The notes under the pieces are model-generated. The model was not told the DNA's origin. It did not search any database and saw nothing but the letters and a program-made list of their open reading frames with translations. A DNA stretch of 64,000 bases, taken from assembly GCA_028726625.1 (NCBI GenBank), contig JAQYPT010000073.1, positions 1 through 64,000 on the forward strand. The letters are read 5' to 3'. Below, one piece after another: positions 1 through 9,684 of this stretch. A program made the translations under genes and the position numbers. Origin of the DNA: Prevotellaceae bacterium (lineage in GTDB: Bacteria > Bacteroidota > Bacteroidia > Bacteroidales > Bacteroidaceae). How positions within the stretch are numbered: position 1 is the stretch's first letter; each line of letters begins with the position of its first letter.

Positions 1-41
1 ACGATTTCTCTGACCGAAAAATAATGGAAATACAAAAGAAA

Positions 42-237
42 ATAAACAGAAGACCAAGAGAAAAATTAAATTTTGATACCCCTAAATACAAATTCTTCGA
101 AAACTTTCCATAAATTTGCATTTGCTGTTGGACTCTACATAAACAGAAGACCAAGAGAAAAATTAAATTTTGATACCCCTAAATACAAATTCTTCGAAAA
201 CTTTCCATAAATTTGCATTTGCTGTTGGACTCTACAT
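42..237. repeat. Perfect tandem duplication of a 97-bp unit (42-138 and 139-235)
   Basis: 'ataaacagaagaccaagagaaaaattaaattttgatacccc...gctgttggactctac' occurs twice back to back, identical by eye; each copy contains TAAATTTG, resembling a Bacteroidetes -7 box. Confidence 0.95.
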
Positions 238-339
238 TTGAATGAATAGGTTGGCCATGCATGCACAAAAGCATGTAAAATAGTTCACGCTTCATGGTTT
301 TTTGTGTACATTTGTGGTGCAAATCACATTCACGTGCGA

Positions 340-1503
340 ATGAGAGCGGAGGACAACGTGCCTGATCACCCTCTTCTTACGCACTATTATTTTTCATTCA
401 TGAAACTCTGGGGCATTCTTTTTCTGGTGGTTCCCTTGCTGGGAAGTGCCTATGTTTTTTGGCGAACTTGGCAGCTCATGCCATTCTGTACGCTCGCCAA
501 AACGGTCATGCTTCTCCTCATGGCTTTGGCCTTAGTGCTGGTATACGTCACTTTCAGCGGCATCATTGACAAACTGCCTATGTGGTTGGCCACCACGGTT
601 TATCATGTCAGCACGTCATGGCTCATCATCTTGTTTTATCTCTTCATGGTGTTTTTGGTGCTGGACGTGGGAAGATGGGTACATCTCATCCCCCAATCGT
701 TCACTCATCACAGTGTGGTAGGCACGTTGAGCGTGTGTGGGTTCATGGTAGGCATCTTTGTCTATGGCTATTTCAACTATCGCCATAAGGTGCGAGTTGC
801 GATAGATTTGAAGACCGAAAAACAGCTTGAACGTCCGTTGAAGATGGTGATGGTCAGCGATTTGCATTTGGGTTACCACAACCGTCGGGCTGAATTGGCT
901 CGGTGGGTCAACCTGATGAATGCCGAAAAGCCTGACATGATTTTGATTGGTGGCGACATCATCGACCGCAGCATGCGACCGCTGCTGGAAGAGAGGATGC
1001 ACGAGGAGTTTAAAAAGCTACAGGCTCCCATCTATGCATGTTTGGGTAATCACGAATATTACAGCCAGTACGAGGACGCATTGCAATTCTATCGTGACGC
1101 AGGCATCCATCTATTGATAGATAGTGTCACGTTGGTCAATGGGATTCAGGTAGTTGGACGCGACGACAGGTTCAATGTTCATCGAAAGTCTTTGCCCGAA
1201 TTGATGCAGGACGTTGATGGTTCTCGGTACACCATTTTGCTCGATCATCAGCCTTTTCACCTTGATCAGGCCGAGAAAGCTGGTGTAGATTTCCAGTTGA
1301 GTGGTCACACCCACTATGGGCAGGTGTGGCCGGCATCGTGGGTGGAAAAGGGCATTTATGAGAATGCCTACGGGCCTTTGCAGAAAGGCAAGACACAATA
1401 TTTCGTGACAAGTGGTATTGGTATTTGGGGAGGAAAGTTCAGAATTGGTACGCAATCCGAGTATCTGGTAGTAACTTTGACGCCCACGGGTGCAGTAAAT
1501 TGA
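340..1503 (+). CDS. Membrane-anchored metallophosphoesterase
   Basis: N-terminal hydrophobic helices then MVSDLHLGYH, GGDIID, GNHEYY, LSGHTHYGQVWP (calcineurin-like metallophosphoesterase motifs). The start may be 400 (MKLWGILFLVV); the listed GTG at 304 abuts a TACATTTG -7-like box. Confidence 0.85.
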   Translation: MRAEDNVPDHPLLTHYYFSFMKLWGILFLVVPLLGSAYVFWRTWQLMPFCTLAKTVMLLLMALALVLVYVTFSGIIDKLPMWLATTVYHVSTSWLIILFYLFMVFLVLDVGRWVHLIPQSFTHHSVVGTLSVCGFMVGIFVYGYFNYRHKVRVAIDLKTEKQLERPLKMVMVSDLHLGYHNRRAELARWVNLMNAEKPDMILIGGDIIDRSMRPLLEERMHEEFKKLQAPIYACLGNHEYYSQYEDALQFYRDAGIHLLIDSVTLVNGIQVVGRDDRFNVHRKSLPELMQDVDGSRYTILLDHQPFHLDQAEKAGVDFQLSGHTHYGQVWPASWVEKGIYENAYGPLQKGKTQYFVTSGIGIWGGKFRIGTQSEYLVVTLTPTGAVN

Positions 1504-1510
1504 TGTCAAT

Positions 1511-2173
1511 ATGAAAGATACGGTTGTGATTGATGCGATCTGGTTGCATGCGTCTTTTGACACTTTCAACCGCCTGTATTTTGACAATGCGTTGCCCCGT
1601 CCCCGACTTTCGTTATCGCAGTCGCGCACAAGGCTCGGCAGTATGTCGTGCAAGCACAAGCTTACCTGGAGAGGTTGCAAGTCTTACCAGTATGCCATTC
1701 ACATCAGTACCTACTATAATCAGACCGAACGGCAGTATCAGAACGTGCTGTTGCACGAGATGATTCATTATTACATCGCCTACAAAGGCATCGCGGACAC
1801 CTCGCCGCATGGCAAGGTTTTTCGCCAGATGATGAAATATTTGAATGAAAAGAATGGTTGGGAAATTAGCGTCAGCTCTCGGATGAGTGAGGCTAAGCCA
1901 GCCTCCGTGCAATCATCAGCCACGCCTCGTCTCATCCTCTTGCTCGAGGTACGGGGACGGGGGCATTTCGTTTCGGTGGTCAACCACAAGTACGCGTCTG
2001 TGATAGAACACGAGCTACAACGGCTGTCAGAAGTGAAACAGTACGCATGGTACCTGTCTACAGATGCTTATTTTGACAGTTTTCCGGTGGTAAGGAGCCT
2101 TCGGGGCAGGAAGATAACGGTGGAAATGCGAAACGAACTCATTGCCAAACTCACACCTCTGAAGGATGTTTGA
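1511..2173 (+). CDS. SprT-like zinc metalloprotease domain protein
   Basis: LHEMIHYYIAYKG (HExxH) and SprT-like arrangement TFNRLYFDNALPRPRL. Confidence 0.75.
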   Translation: MKDTVVIDAIWLHASFDTFNRLYFDNALPRPRLSLSQSRTRLGSMSCKHKLTWRGCKSYQYAIHISTYYNQTERQYQNVLLHEMIHYYIAYKGIADTSPHGKVFRQMMKYLNEKNGWEISVSSRMSEAKPASVQSSATPRLILLLEVRGRGHFVSVVNHKYASVIEHELQRLSEVKQYAWYLSTDAYFDSFPVVRSLRGRKITVEMRNELIAKLTPLKDV

Positions 2174-2265
2174 TTTGTTTTGTCTTTTCCCTTTTCGTGT
2201 TACTCATGCCGTTCGCACCACGCACCGTGGTAGAGTTGGTTCGGTTGTTCTTTCAATGACAATAA

Positions 2266-2315
2266 GAAAACAGACTCATCCCGCACCGATTGTTCGGTGA
2301 TAGGGATGGGTCTGT
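2266..2315 (-). terminator. Rho-independent terminator for the PKD-domain gene
   Basis: Long stem ACAGAC-CATCCC-CACCG...CGGTG-GGGATG-GTCTGT, followed on the minus strand by TTTTCTTATT. Confidence 0.7.
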
Positions 2316-2333
2316 TCTATGTGTTATGAGGGA

Positions 2334-4277
2334 TTATCTCTTGACAATCTTCAACACAGCAGGGCTCTTGTCGCACATCCCCCTTACGATGTACATGCCC
2401 GCTGGCAGTGCTTGGAGGGATAGGCGAGCGTTGGGATTCGAAATGGACAGCACGCTGTTACCACTGAGCGTATACACATCCAATCGGTCGAATTGCTTAT
2501 CGAGATACAGTTGTGTGCCGTCAAAGCGTAAACCGGTGGTGGACGCATCGGTCGTTGCCGTCTTTATTCCTGTCGGAATATTCGTGTAGGTTAGGAGAGG
2601 ACATACACCCAGCGATACTTTTGTGTCATCACTTTTGTACCAGAAATATCTCCCTGTATATTGATATTTCTCATCTTCTTCGGCCAATTCGTGGTAGGTG
2701 GTCGACTTACCGTTATCATCACGCTTGAGAGCCAATATGGCTATGTCGTCAACTCCATTATTATCAGCCACGCCAGGAATGCCTTCGATGACTACAAAGA
2801 ATTCTTCATTAATCTCGATTGGCGTTTCAAATTTGAACTTTGTTGCCACAGGATTGTCGTTTGTGAATAGGGCTAGTTGGGAAACCTTCAGTGAACTCTT
2901 TCCCAAGACTTGGCCTGGCATGCCCTTGGCATCAGCTTTCGCAATGCTGACAGTGATGATGGAGTCGGGAGAGATGCTGGTTGTTGACACAAAGAAGATG
3001 CCTACCTCCTTGATAGTTGACTTGACCAGGGGCTGATGGAAATGTTCTGCAAATTTCCTCATACCTAGGAAATTGGAACCAGCATAGTTGCCATAATATC
3101 CAAGAGCTATTTTCTTCAAGTTCTCGCTTTCATCCGGTGAGATGTTCCAGACATACTGTTCGCCACCAGCCTGTATGGCTTTTTGCAAGATATCGGTGTT
3201 CACGCCTGCACTATTGAAAGATCTAAGGGCTACACTGAACACGCCTTGTTTGATGTATTTCACCACCGGATTCTGTTCAGTGCTGTTCTCTATGTTTGTT
3301 CCATTGAACGTCCAATTCCATTCCGTAGGCTTTCCTTCAGATAAATCTTTGAATTGTACGGGGACATCCGTTGGTACAAAGCAAGCGGTATAGGGTGATT
3401 GATAACCTTCTTCTGGTAGGCCAATCCATGCTTTGGGTGCAACCGTAACCACATGGATGTACTCCTTGCGTGTATAAGTGTTGGTGGATTTGCCATCACT
3501 GACGGTGAGTGTCACGGGATAGGTGCCTGCCTGGTCATAACGAACAGTGGGATTTTTGTCTGTCGACTCTGATGGAGTTCCACCTGTAAACGTCCATTTG
3601 TATGATTGAATGTTGCCTTCTGAGGTGTTTTGAAAGTGTACTTCCTCACCTTCATTAATCGTTACAGAGGAGGTTTCTGAAGAGTCTGTTTGCATCAGTT
3701 TGAATCCGTCAATCAAGACATCTTCACCCTGTGTGCCTTTATAGTTGAAACTGAAGCGCACTTTTTTGCCGGCATATTCGGATAAATCAATGTCAAATTT
3801 CTGCCAGTTGGGGCCATCATACCTCATTTCCTGCGCCCACATGAAGGCATCAAGCAAGGTTTTTGACTCGGAAGAGGCTACGTCAATGATAGAAAGAGTC
3901 CATCTGGCACTGAACAAGAAAATGCCACTGAAACAGCTGTAAAACTGGCATTTGCTATTAGGGAGTATCTCTATTTCGGGCGAAATGGTGGTTTCGTTTT
4001 GATTACCATTGCTGTCTGGAATGAATAAGGAATACTTGCTTTTGGGGTCAAAGGCAGTAAAGTCGGGCAAACCTTTTACCCGAGGTTTGGCTATTAAGGT
4101 CCATGTGGCACTGGAGTTTACTCGTAAATACTTCCATGTGTTTGCTTCTTCAACCGAGTCCCAGCCCATTTGGTAGTAGGGCTTCACCGCTTCATCAGCC
4201 ATGAAAGAAGCTTTTACGCCTTGAGCAAAGCTACATAGGGAGAATAAACTCATCAAACTAAGTAATAATTTTCTCAT
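2334..4277 (-). CDS. PKD-domain secreted protein with T9SS type A C-terminal sorting domain
   Basis: Signal peptide; two PKD repeats (SYKWTFTGGTPSESTDKNPTVRYDQAGTYPVTLTVSDG; EWNWTFNGTNIENSTEQNPVVKYIKQGVFSVALRSFN); C-term LSLQALPAGMYIVRGMCDKSPAVLKIVKR. Confidence 0.85.
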   Translation of the reverse strand: MRKLLLSLMSLFSLCSFAQGVKASFMADEAVKPYYQMGWDSVEEANTWKYLRVNSSATWTLIAKPRVKGLPDFTAFDPKSKYSLFIPDSNGNQNETTISPEIEILPNSKCQFYSCFSGIFLFSARWTLSIIDVASSESKTLLDAFMWAQEMRYDGPNWQKFDIDLSEYAGKKVRFSFNYKGTQGEDVLIDGFKLMQTDSSETSSVTINEGEEVHFQNTSEGNIQSYKWTFTGGTPSESTDKNPTVRYDQAGTYPVTLTVSDGKSTNTYTRKEYIHVVTVAPKAWIGLPEEGYQSPYTACFVPTDVPVQFKDLSEGKPTEWNWTFNGTNIENSTEQNPVVKYIKQGVFSVALRSFNSAGVNTDILQKAIQAGGEQYVWNISPDESENLKKIALGYYGNYAGSNFLGMRKFAEHFHQPLVKSTIKEVGIFFVSTTSISPDSIITVSIAKADAKGMPGQVLGKSSLKVSQLALFTNDNPVATKFKFETPIEINEEFFVVIEGIPGVADNNGVDDIAILALKRDDNGKSTTYHELAEEDEKYQYTGRYFWYKSDDTKVSLGVCPLLTYTNIPTGIKTATTDASTTGLRFDGTQLYLDKQFDRLDVYTLSGNSVLSISNPNARLSLQALPAGMYIVRGMCDKSPAVLKIVKR

Positions 4278-4496
4278 AGATATGTCGTTTTGATGTGTAA
4301 ATGTATAGGGTTACAAAAGTAAACAAAATAAATCAAAATGATTGCTAATATGCGTAAAAACTTTCTGTTTTGTTTGTTTTGTCTTTGTTTTTGTGAAATA
4401 TTGAGAGTAAAAATGGTTTGTTTAGTCACGATGTGACATTTTTTTGTTGCATGATTTTGATCAGCGATAACGTTGTCTTTATGCATAAATGAGCAA

Positions 4497-4527
4497 CAAA
4501 AAAGGCCTCCAAGAGTGGAAGCCTTTT
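4497..4527 (-). terminator. Rho-independent terminator downstream of the tricorn-like protease
   Basis: AAAGGC-TCCA-agag-TGGA-GCCTTT hairpin followed on the minus strand by TTTTTTG. Confidence 0.7.
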
Positions 4528-4553
4528 ATGGATATTGCATGTCAAATCCTGAC

Positions 4554-7500
4554 TTATTTTCTCAACATCTCCTCGACAGCCCGTTTCAATTGTTGGTCGT
4601 TGCCATTGATGTAATCCTCAGGAGTGTTGTACACTTCGATGTCAGGATTGAGTTGTGTGTTCTCTCCAAAGTTGCCTCGCATGTCCCGGCAGCCCACTTG
4701 AGGAATGCCGAAGACCATGGTATTGTCGATGAGTGTTTCCCACCAAACGGCGGTCATAGTACCAGCAACAGGCGTACCAATCAGCTTTCCAATACCCAAC
4801 TCCTTGTACACGAACGGGAATCCATGTCCATTACTGTAGTCGTCCTCACAAATTAACACGCATGAAGGCTTGGTCCACTTGTTCCAAGGGTCTTTGCCAA
4901 TGAACTGTCCGCGTGGGACAAAGCTCTGATATTGCTTGCCTGAGAGCAATGTACACAAGTCATCGTGCAACCAGCCGCCACCATTGTGCCGCTCGTCTAC
5001 AATCACAGCCTCGCGATTTCTGTTCTTATCGCTCAGCAATTCATGGAATACAGTGCGGAAACTCTCGCTATCCATGGCTTTGACGTGTACGTATGCCAAC
5101 CGTCCATGCGACAGACTATCTACCAATTGACGATTCCTGTCCACCCATCGCTTGTACAACAGTTCGTCTTGATAGCCCTTGCTAATGGCCTTAACCGTTA
5201 CATCGAAACGCTTTTTGGTGGCGGGATTGTACACCGATATCCTGACATTGCGACCCGACTTTCCATCCAACATATAGTAGTAATCTTTGTCTTTCAATAT
5301 CGGTTCACCGTCTATCTTCTCGATGATGCAGCCTTTGGTAACTCCTGTTTTCTTCACTGAGAAAGGTCCACGATTGATAATCTCCTCGACTTTCAGTCCA
5401 TCTCCATCGTATGTCTGGTCGTAGAACAAGCCCAAGGTGGCGGTACTAAGGTTGGCACCACCGCCAAAATAGCGCGCACCCGTGTGAGATGCGTTCAGCT
5501 CGCCCAACAATTCACTGAGCATGTCGCGGAAGTCGTAGTTGTTATTGATATAAGGTAAGAATCGCGCATAACTCTTTTTATAGCCATCCCAATCGACACC
5601 GTGCAGGTCAACCTTATAGAATTTATCCTTCACCTGCTGCCAGATGTGGTTGAACATGTACTCCCTTTCTTGATAAGGCTTGTAGTTGAAACGTGCTTCA
5701 AAGGTGACATTCTTCGACGAGTTGCTACCCATGTCTATCTTCTTGATACCTCCTCCCGAGCATAGGTACAGATTTTTGAAGTCTTTGTCGGCCAGCATGC
5801 CACCTCCTCCAACACCTTTCAACACAATTTTGGTGCTCTTATCTTGTAGGTCGTGCTTCCATAAGTCGTAACCACCCTCGAAGGCAGCCTGATAATAGAG
5901 GGCGTTTCCGTCGTTGCTCAGCACTGCATCGCCCAATCGGCACGAGTTAACAGTGAGCCGAAGTACACGGTCACGGCAGTTGTCCAAGTCCAGTTTGATA
6001 GGCTCTTCCTTCTTTTCTTTCTTCTTCACCGTCACGTCTACCGTCTTTGGCTCTTCGGCTTTCTTCTTCTCTTTCTCGGCTTCGGCAAGGAGGGCCTTTT
6101 CCTCTTTCGTCATCTTGAACTTCTCATATTCGTCCAAATCGAAGAACATGATGTACACATCGTCTTCCGTTCCCCAACTGCCGTGGCTGCGATAGCCTGC
6201 TCGATCGCTTTGGAAGATGATGGCTTTTCCGCCTAACACCCATTTTCCATTACCGGCATTGTAGCCACTTTGTGTAAGGTTGTAAATGGGCTTTTTACCT
6301 TCTGCATCAATCAAGGCGATGTCTTGGTTGTTCCATCCTCCTGTTCCGATATAATTGGAGATGAGCCATTTGCTGTCTGGACTCCATTCAAACCAAATAT
6401 CTCCGTCGCTATAAGAGTAAACATATTTGCCATCCATCAATGTTCTTACTTTCTTGCTCTTTACATCAAGCACCTTGAGCGTACCCCTGTTCTCAAAGAA
6501 GGCAATGCTTTTCCCATCTGGACTATATTGCGGTTGGAAAGAGGTGTAAGCCGAATGGATGAGGCGTTCTTCCTGTAAATCGGTGGCATATGCGAACTGT
6601 TTCTCCGCTTTATTCTTCATGGTGGTTTGGTAAATCTGCCACAACCCTTCTCGTTCCGATGCGTAGACAATAGCGAGTCCGTCGGGAGAGAATTCAATCG
6701 AACGCTCTTGTTCGGGTGTATCGGTGATTTGTTTGGTGGTTTTGTATTCGATGTTGGTCACATATACGTCACCATGCAGCACGAATCCTATTTCCTTTCC
6801 GTTGGGGGAAAGAGCAATCTCTGTCGCTCCCCATGTCTTTATCTGTCGACTCAAGTCGATGTCATTACGGTCGGCAGTGATGCTCACGTTTACTTTTTGG
6901 GGTGCAGCCGACCCCATTTGGGTGTATATCTCACCATCGTAACTGTAGCAAATGCGCCCATTTTGTGCCACTGATAGATAGCGTACAGGGTGTTTGGTAT
7001 GGTGAGTAATTTGCGTCTTTTCAGTGCTTTTCACCCCTCGCTTGTACACATTGAAGGTTCCGTCTTCCTCACTTAGGTAGTAAAAGGAGGTGCCATCGGG
7101 TGCCCAGCGTGGAGTACGATCCTCACCATTGAAGGTAGTAAGTTTGCTAAAGTTGCCATTTTGGTTGAGCCATATATCTCTTGTGATAGGCGATCGGTGA
7201 TGTTTACGGAAGGGGTCTTCGTATCCTTTCTTGTCATGATACAATATCTCGCCCTTTTGGTTGATGCTCAAATCCTCCATGTTCACCACAGAGAAGAGCT
7301 TTGGGCGGTCGCCTTTCAAGTTGACCTCGTACACCTGTGGGAACTGACTGCTGGCAAAAAAGATAGATTTTGCTGTTGGCATGATAGCTGCACTGAACAG
7401 AATGTGTTCGTTGTCACGCCATGCAATGGGAGTTTCGTTGGTGCTTCGGGTGGTAAGCCGTTTGGGTTCGCCACCGAATTTGTCCATTACGAAGATATCT

Positions 7501-7760
7501 AAGCTACCTTCACGGCTTGATGCGAAAGCAATTTTTTTGCCGTCAGGACTCCAAATGGGGTAGGAATCGTATGCTGCATTCGAGGTAAGCTGTCGTGCCT
7601 GACCGCCTGAAGCGGGTACGGTAAACACGTCGCCCTTGTACGAAAACGCAATGGTTTGCCCGTCGGGAGAGATCGAAGTGTGTCTCATCCACAACGGATT
7701 GGTTTGAGCCGCCACAGATAGAGATAGTGTGAGGGCAGCAAAAATGAGTGTTTTTTTCAT
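4554..7760 (-). CDS. Tricorn-like S41 peptidase (beta-propeller, PDZ, C-terminal S41 domain)
   Basis: TolB/WD-like repeats (SPDGKKIAFASSREG), PDZ-like GCIIEKIDGEPI, S41 C-terminus (VDERHNGGGWLHDDL, GTMTAVWWETL). Confidence 0.88.
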   Translation of the reverse strand: MKKTLIFAALTLSLSVAAQTNPLWMRHTSISPDGQTIAFSYKGDVFTVPASGGQARQLTSNAAYDSYPIWSPDGKKIAFASSREGSLDIFVMDKFGGEPKRLTTRSTNETPIAWRDNEHILFSAAIMPTAKSIFFASSQFPQVYEVNLKGDRPKLFSVVNMEDLSINQKGEILYHDKKGYEDPFRKHHRSPITRDIWLNQNGNFSKLTTFNGEDRTPRWAPDGTSFYYLSEEDGTFNVYKRGVKSTEKTQITHHTKHPVRYLSVAQNGRICYSYDGEIYTQMGSAAPQKVNVSITADRNDIDLSRQIKTWGATEIALSPNGKEIGFVLHGDVYVTNIEYKTTKQITDTPEQERSIEFSPDGLAIVYASEREGLWQIYQTTMKNKAEKQFAYATDLQEERLIHSAYTSFQPQYSPDGKSIAFFENRGTLKVLDVKSKKVRTLMDGKYVYSYSDGDIWFEWSPDSKWLISNYIGTGGWNNQDIALIDAEGKKPIYNLTQSGYNAGNGKWVLGGKAIIFQSDRAGYRSHGSWGTEDDVYIMFFDLDEYEKFKMTKEEKALLAEAEKEKKKAEEPKTVDVTVKKKEKKEEPIKLDLDNCRDRVLRLTVNSCRLGDAVLSNDGNALYYQAAFEGGYDLWKHDLQDKSTKIVLKGVGGGGMLADKDFKNLYLCSGGGIKKIDMGSNSSKNVTFEARFNYKPYQEREYMFNHIWQQVKDKFYKVDLHGVDWDGYKKSYARFLPYINNNYDFRDMLSELLGELNASHTGARYFGGGANLSTATLGLFYDQTYDGDGLKVEEIINRGPFSVKKTGVTKGCIIEKIDGEPILKDKDYYYMLDGKSGRNVRISVYNPATKKRFDVTVKAISKGYQDELLYKRWVDRNRQLVDSLSHGRLAYVHVKAMDSESFRTVFHELLSDKNRNREAVIVDERHNGGGWLHDDLCTLLSGKQYQSFVPRGQFIGKDPWNKWTKPSCVLICEDDYSNGHGFPFVYKELGIGKLIGTPVAGTMTAVWWETLIDNTMVFGIPQVGCRDMRGNFGENTQLNPDIEVYNTPEDYINGNDQQLKRAVEEMLRK

Positions 7761-7808
7761 AAATGTAGGTTTTTTATTATTTAAGATGTTTATTCTTTTA
7801 AGCGATTG

Positions 7809-8834
7809 TTAGTCCCATTTGGATTTGCCACATAGTTTTCGCATCCGATTAACCATTGCCACTTTGATGCGTTTGAAGTTGCCTTTACGCAAGTTGATGA
7901 ACAGCTCTTCTATCGATCGTCCTATCTTGAGCCAAGGATGTCCCCAGCCCATGATGCGGAACATGCGGTGCTTGTAGCCCACATTCTCAATGACATATCG
8001 TGGGTGTTTTAGCGGAAACGACAGTTCGTGACGTTGCATGGTGAAGATTCCTCGAATGGCTTTTGGCAAGTCGTCGTTGCTCCCACTGAGGTGAACACCG
8101 TCTTCGGTAGCTCCGGCGTTGCTGATCATGTTCACTCGGGGAACGATGCAGAGTTGTGAATGGAAGAAGATGGCTGCATGAAAAATCGTTTCGTAATATG
8201 CTTTCCCCACCGAACGGTGATACTCGCAAAACTCAATAAAGTCGCTTTGGTATTTCCTTTCTTCAATAAGAGCTTCCAACTGCTGCCGATTGTATTTGTC
8301 GTCAAGGAATGAATAAGTAGCGTCCCATTTGTCAACTACCCGTTTCCACGATGCCCAACCACTGATGCTAAAGGTAGTGGTGAAGAAATAATCATCGGGA
8401 ATCCCCTGTGTTTCTTCATCGTAATTCATGCCCGCAATCATGCCGATGCGCTCATCATGAGCGTATCTGTCAAGCAAATCTTTGCAAAAAGGGAAGAACG
8501 AGAGGGCAGGCACGTTGTCATCTTCCAAGACAATGCACTTGTCTTCATGGCTGAATGCCCACTTTTGGGAGAGGTATTCGGAAGGGTCACAGCCCCTATT
8601 CACCTCTTGGTAGTTGCGATGTACCTCACATTCCCAGTCAATCTGCTCATCATCGAGCAGCTTTCGGCACGCTTCCATGCGTGGCAAGTCGCTGTCGTTG
8701 CGTGGTCCATCCTGATACAGATACAACTTGCTGGGGCGAGCTAGTTTGATTTGTTCAAACAGGTTGCCCAGTTCCTTGGGACGGTTAAAGAAGAGTATCA
8801 GTACCGCCACGTCTGTTTTTGCAGGCTGTTTCAT
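7809..8834 (-). CDS. Glycosyltransferase (GT2/GNT-I-like fold)
   Basis: VAVLILFFNRPKELGNLFEQI, CIVLEDDNVPALSFF, SISGWASWKRVVDKW; last gene of a tight operon. Confidence 0.75.
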   Translation of the reverse strand: MKQPAKTDVAVLILFFNRPKELGNLFEQIKLARPSKLYLYQDGPRNDSDLPRMEACRKLLDDEQIDWECEVHRNYQEVNRGCDPSEYLSQKWAFSHEDKCIVLEDDNVPALSFFPFCKDLLDRYAHDERIGMIAGMNYDEETQGIPDDYFFTTTFSISGWASWKRVVDKWDATYSFLDDKYNRQQLEALIEERKYQSDFIEFCEYHRSVGKAYYETIFHAAIFFHSQLCIVPRVNMISNAGATEDGVHLSGSNDDLPKAIRGIFTMQRHELSFPLKHPRYVIENVGYKHRMFRIMGWGHPWLKIGRSIEELFINLRKGNFKRIKVAMVNRMRKLCGKSKWD

Positions 8835-8840
8835 GTCCTA

Positions 8841-9674
8841 TCAATGTTTATTGGTTTCGTTATTGTATATTTCAATGCTGCCAGTATGAGGTTTCAGTTG
8901 ACTTAAATCGGGCAGCTTCATATAGTCGCCATAGATGTGTCGCAACATGCGGTCGCTGTCATGAGGAGCCATGAAGGGTCGGTTCTCAAACATAATGGTT
9001 GTCAATGGGAATATATTCTCCTCGTATCGGGGATTGTGAAACGGAATGCCAAGTCCGCTGGTGATGGTCTTTGCGCCAGTGATGCGATTCACCAAGCGCA
9101 GTAATGGGTAGATAAATCTTACATTCCACGCATACAGTCGTTTCACTTTTTTCATGCACTCCTCGTCGCTTCCCTTGTAAGTACGCATGAGTTTATACGC
9201 ATGACCGAAGGAAAGTTCCGAAAGTTTGTGTGTCCACATGTGTTGCTTCTCCAAAGGGAAGATGTCTATATAGATGCCACGATGCTTAAAAAAACGGTCG
9301 TAGTTGGGCTTCTCTTCGATATAGGAACAACGGTCGCGCACCTTTGCGTAATGGTAACAATAATTTGGGTCGGTGCAATGGGCTTGCAATGCCAAATCTT
9401 CGGGCAGTTCGTAGGGTAGTATTTCCAAAACTCGCTCGTAGTCTGAGCGCATCATCTCAATGTCCAAGTCATCGTCCCAGGGTATAAAACCGCCATGCCG
9501 AACAGCACCTATCAATGTTCCACTGCTGAGCCAATACCGAATGTTGTGGCGTTGGCATATCTTGTCAACCTCAACAAGGATGTGTAGCATGCGCATCTGT
9601 TGGCGGCGCAGCAACGATCCGTCGGGATTATATCGTTGGCGCAGTTCCTCGTGTGGTATGACTGGTGTGTTCAT
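8841..9674 (-). CDS. LicD family phosphotransferase
   Basis: IRYWLSSGTLIGAVRHGGFIPWDDDLDIEM is the LicD hallmark. Start 9674 (MNTPVIPHEELRQ) avoids overlap with the upstream gene; the ORF track starts at 9716. Confidence 0.88.
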   Translation of the reverse strand: MNTPVIPHEELRQRYNPDGSLLRRQQMRMLHILVEVDKICQRHNIRYWLSSGTLIGAVRHGGFIPWDDDLDIEMMRSDYERVLEILPYELPEDLALQAHCTDPNYCYHYAKVRDRCSYIEEKPNYDRFFKHRGIYIDIFPLEKQHMWTHKLSELSFGHAYKLMRTYKGSDEECMKKVKRLYAWNVRFIYPLLRLVNRITGAKTITSGLGIPFHNPRYEENIFPLTTIMFENRPFMAPHDSDRMLRHIYGDYMKLPDLSQLKPHTGSIEIYNNETNKH

Positions 9675-9684
9675 GAGTGCTGTT

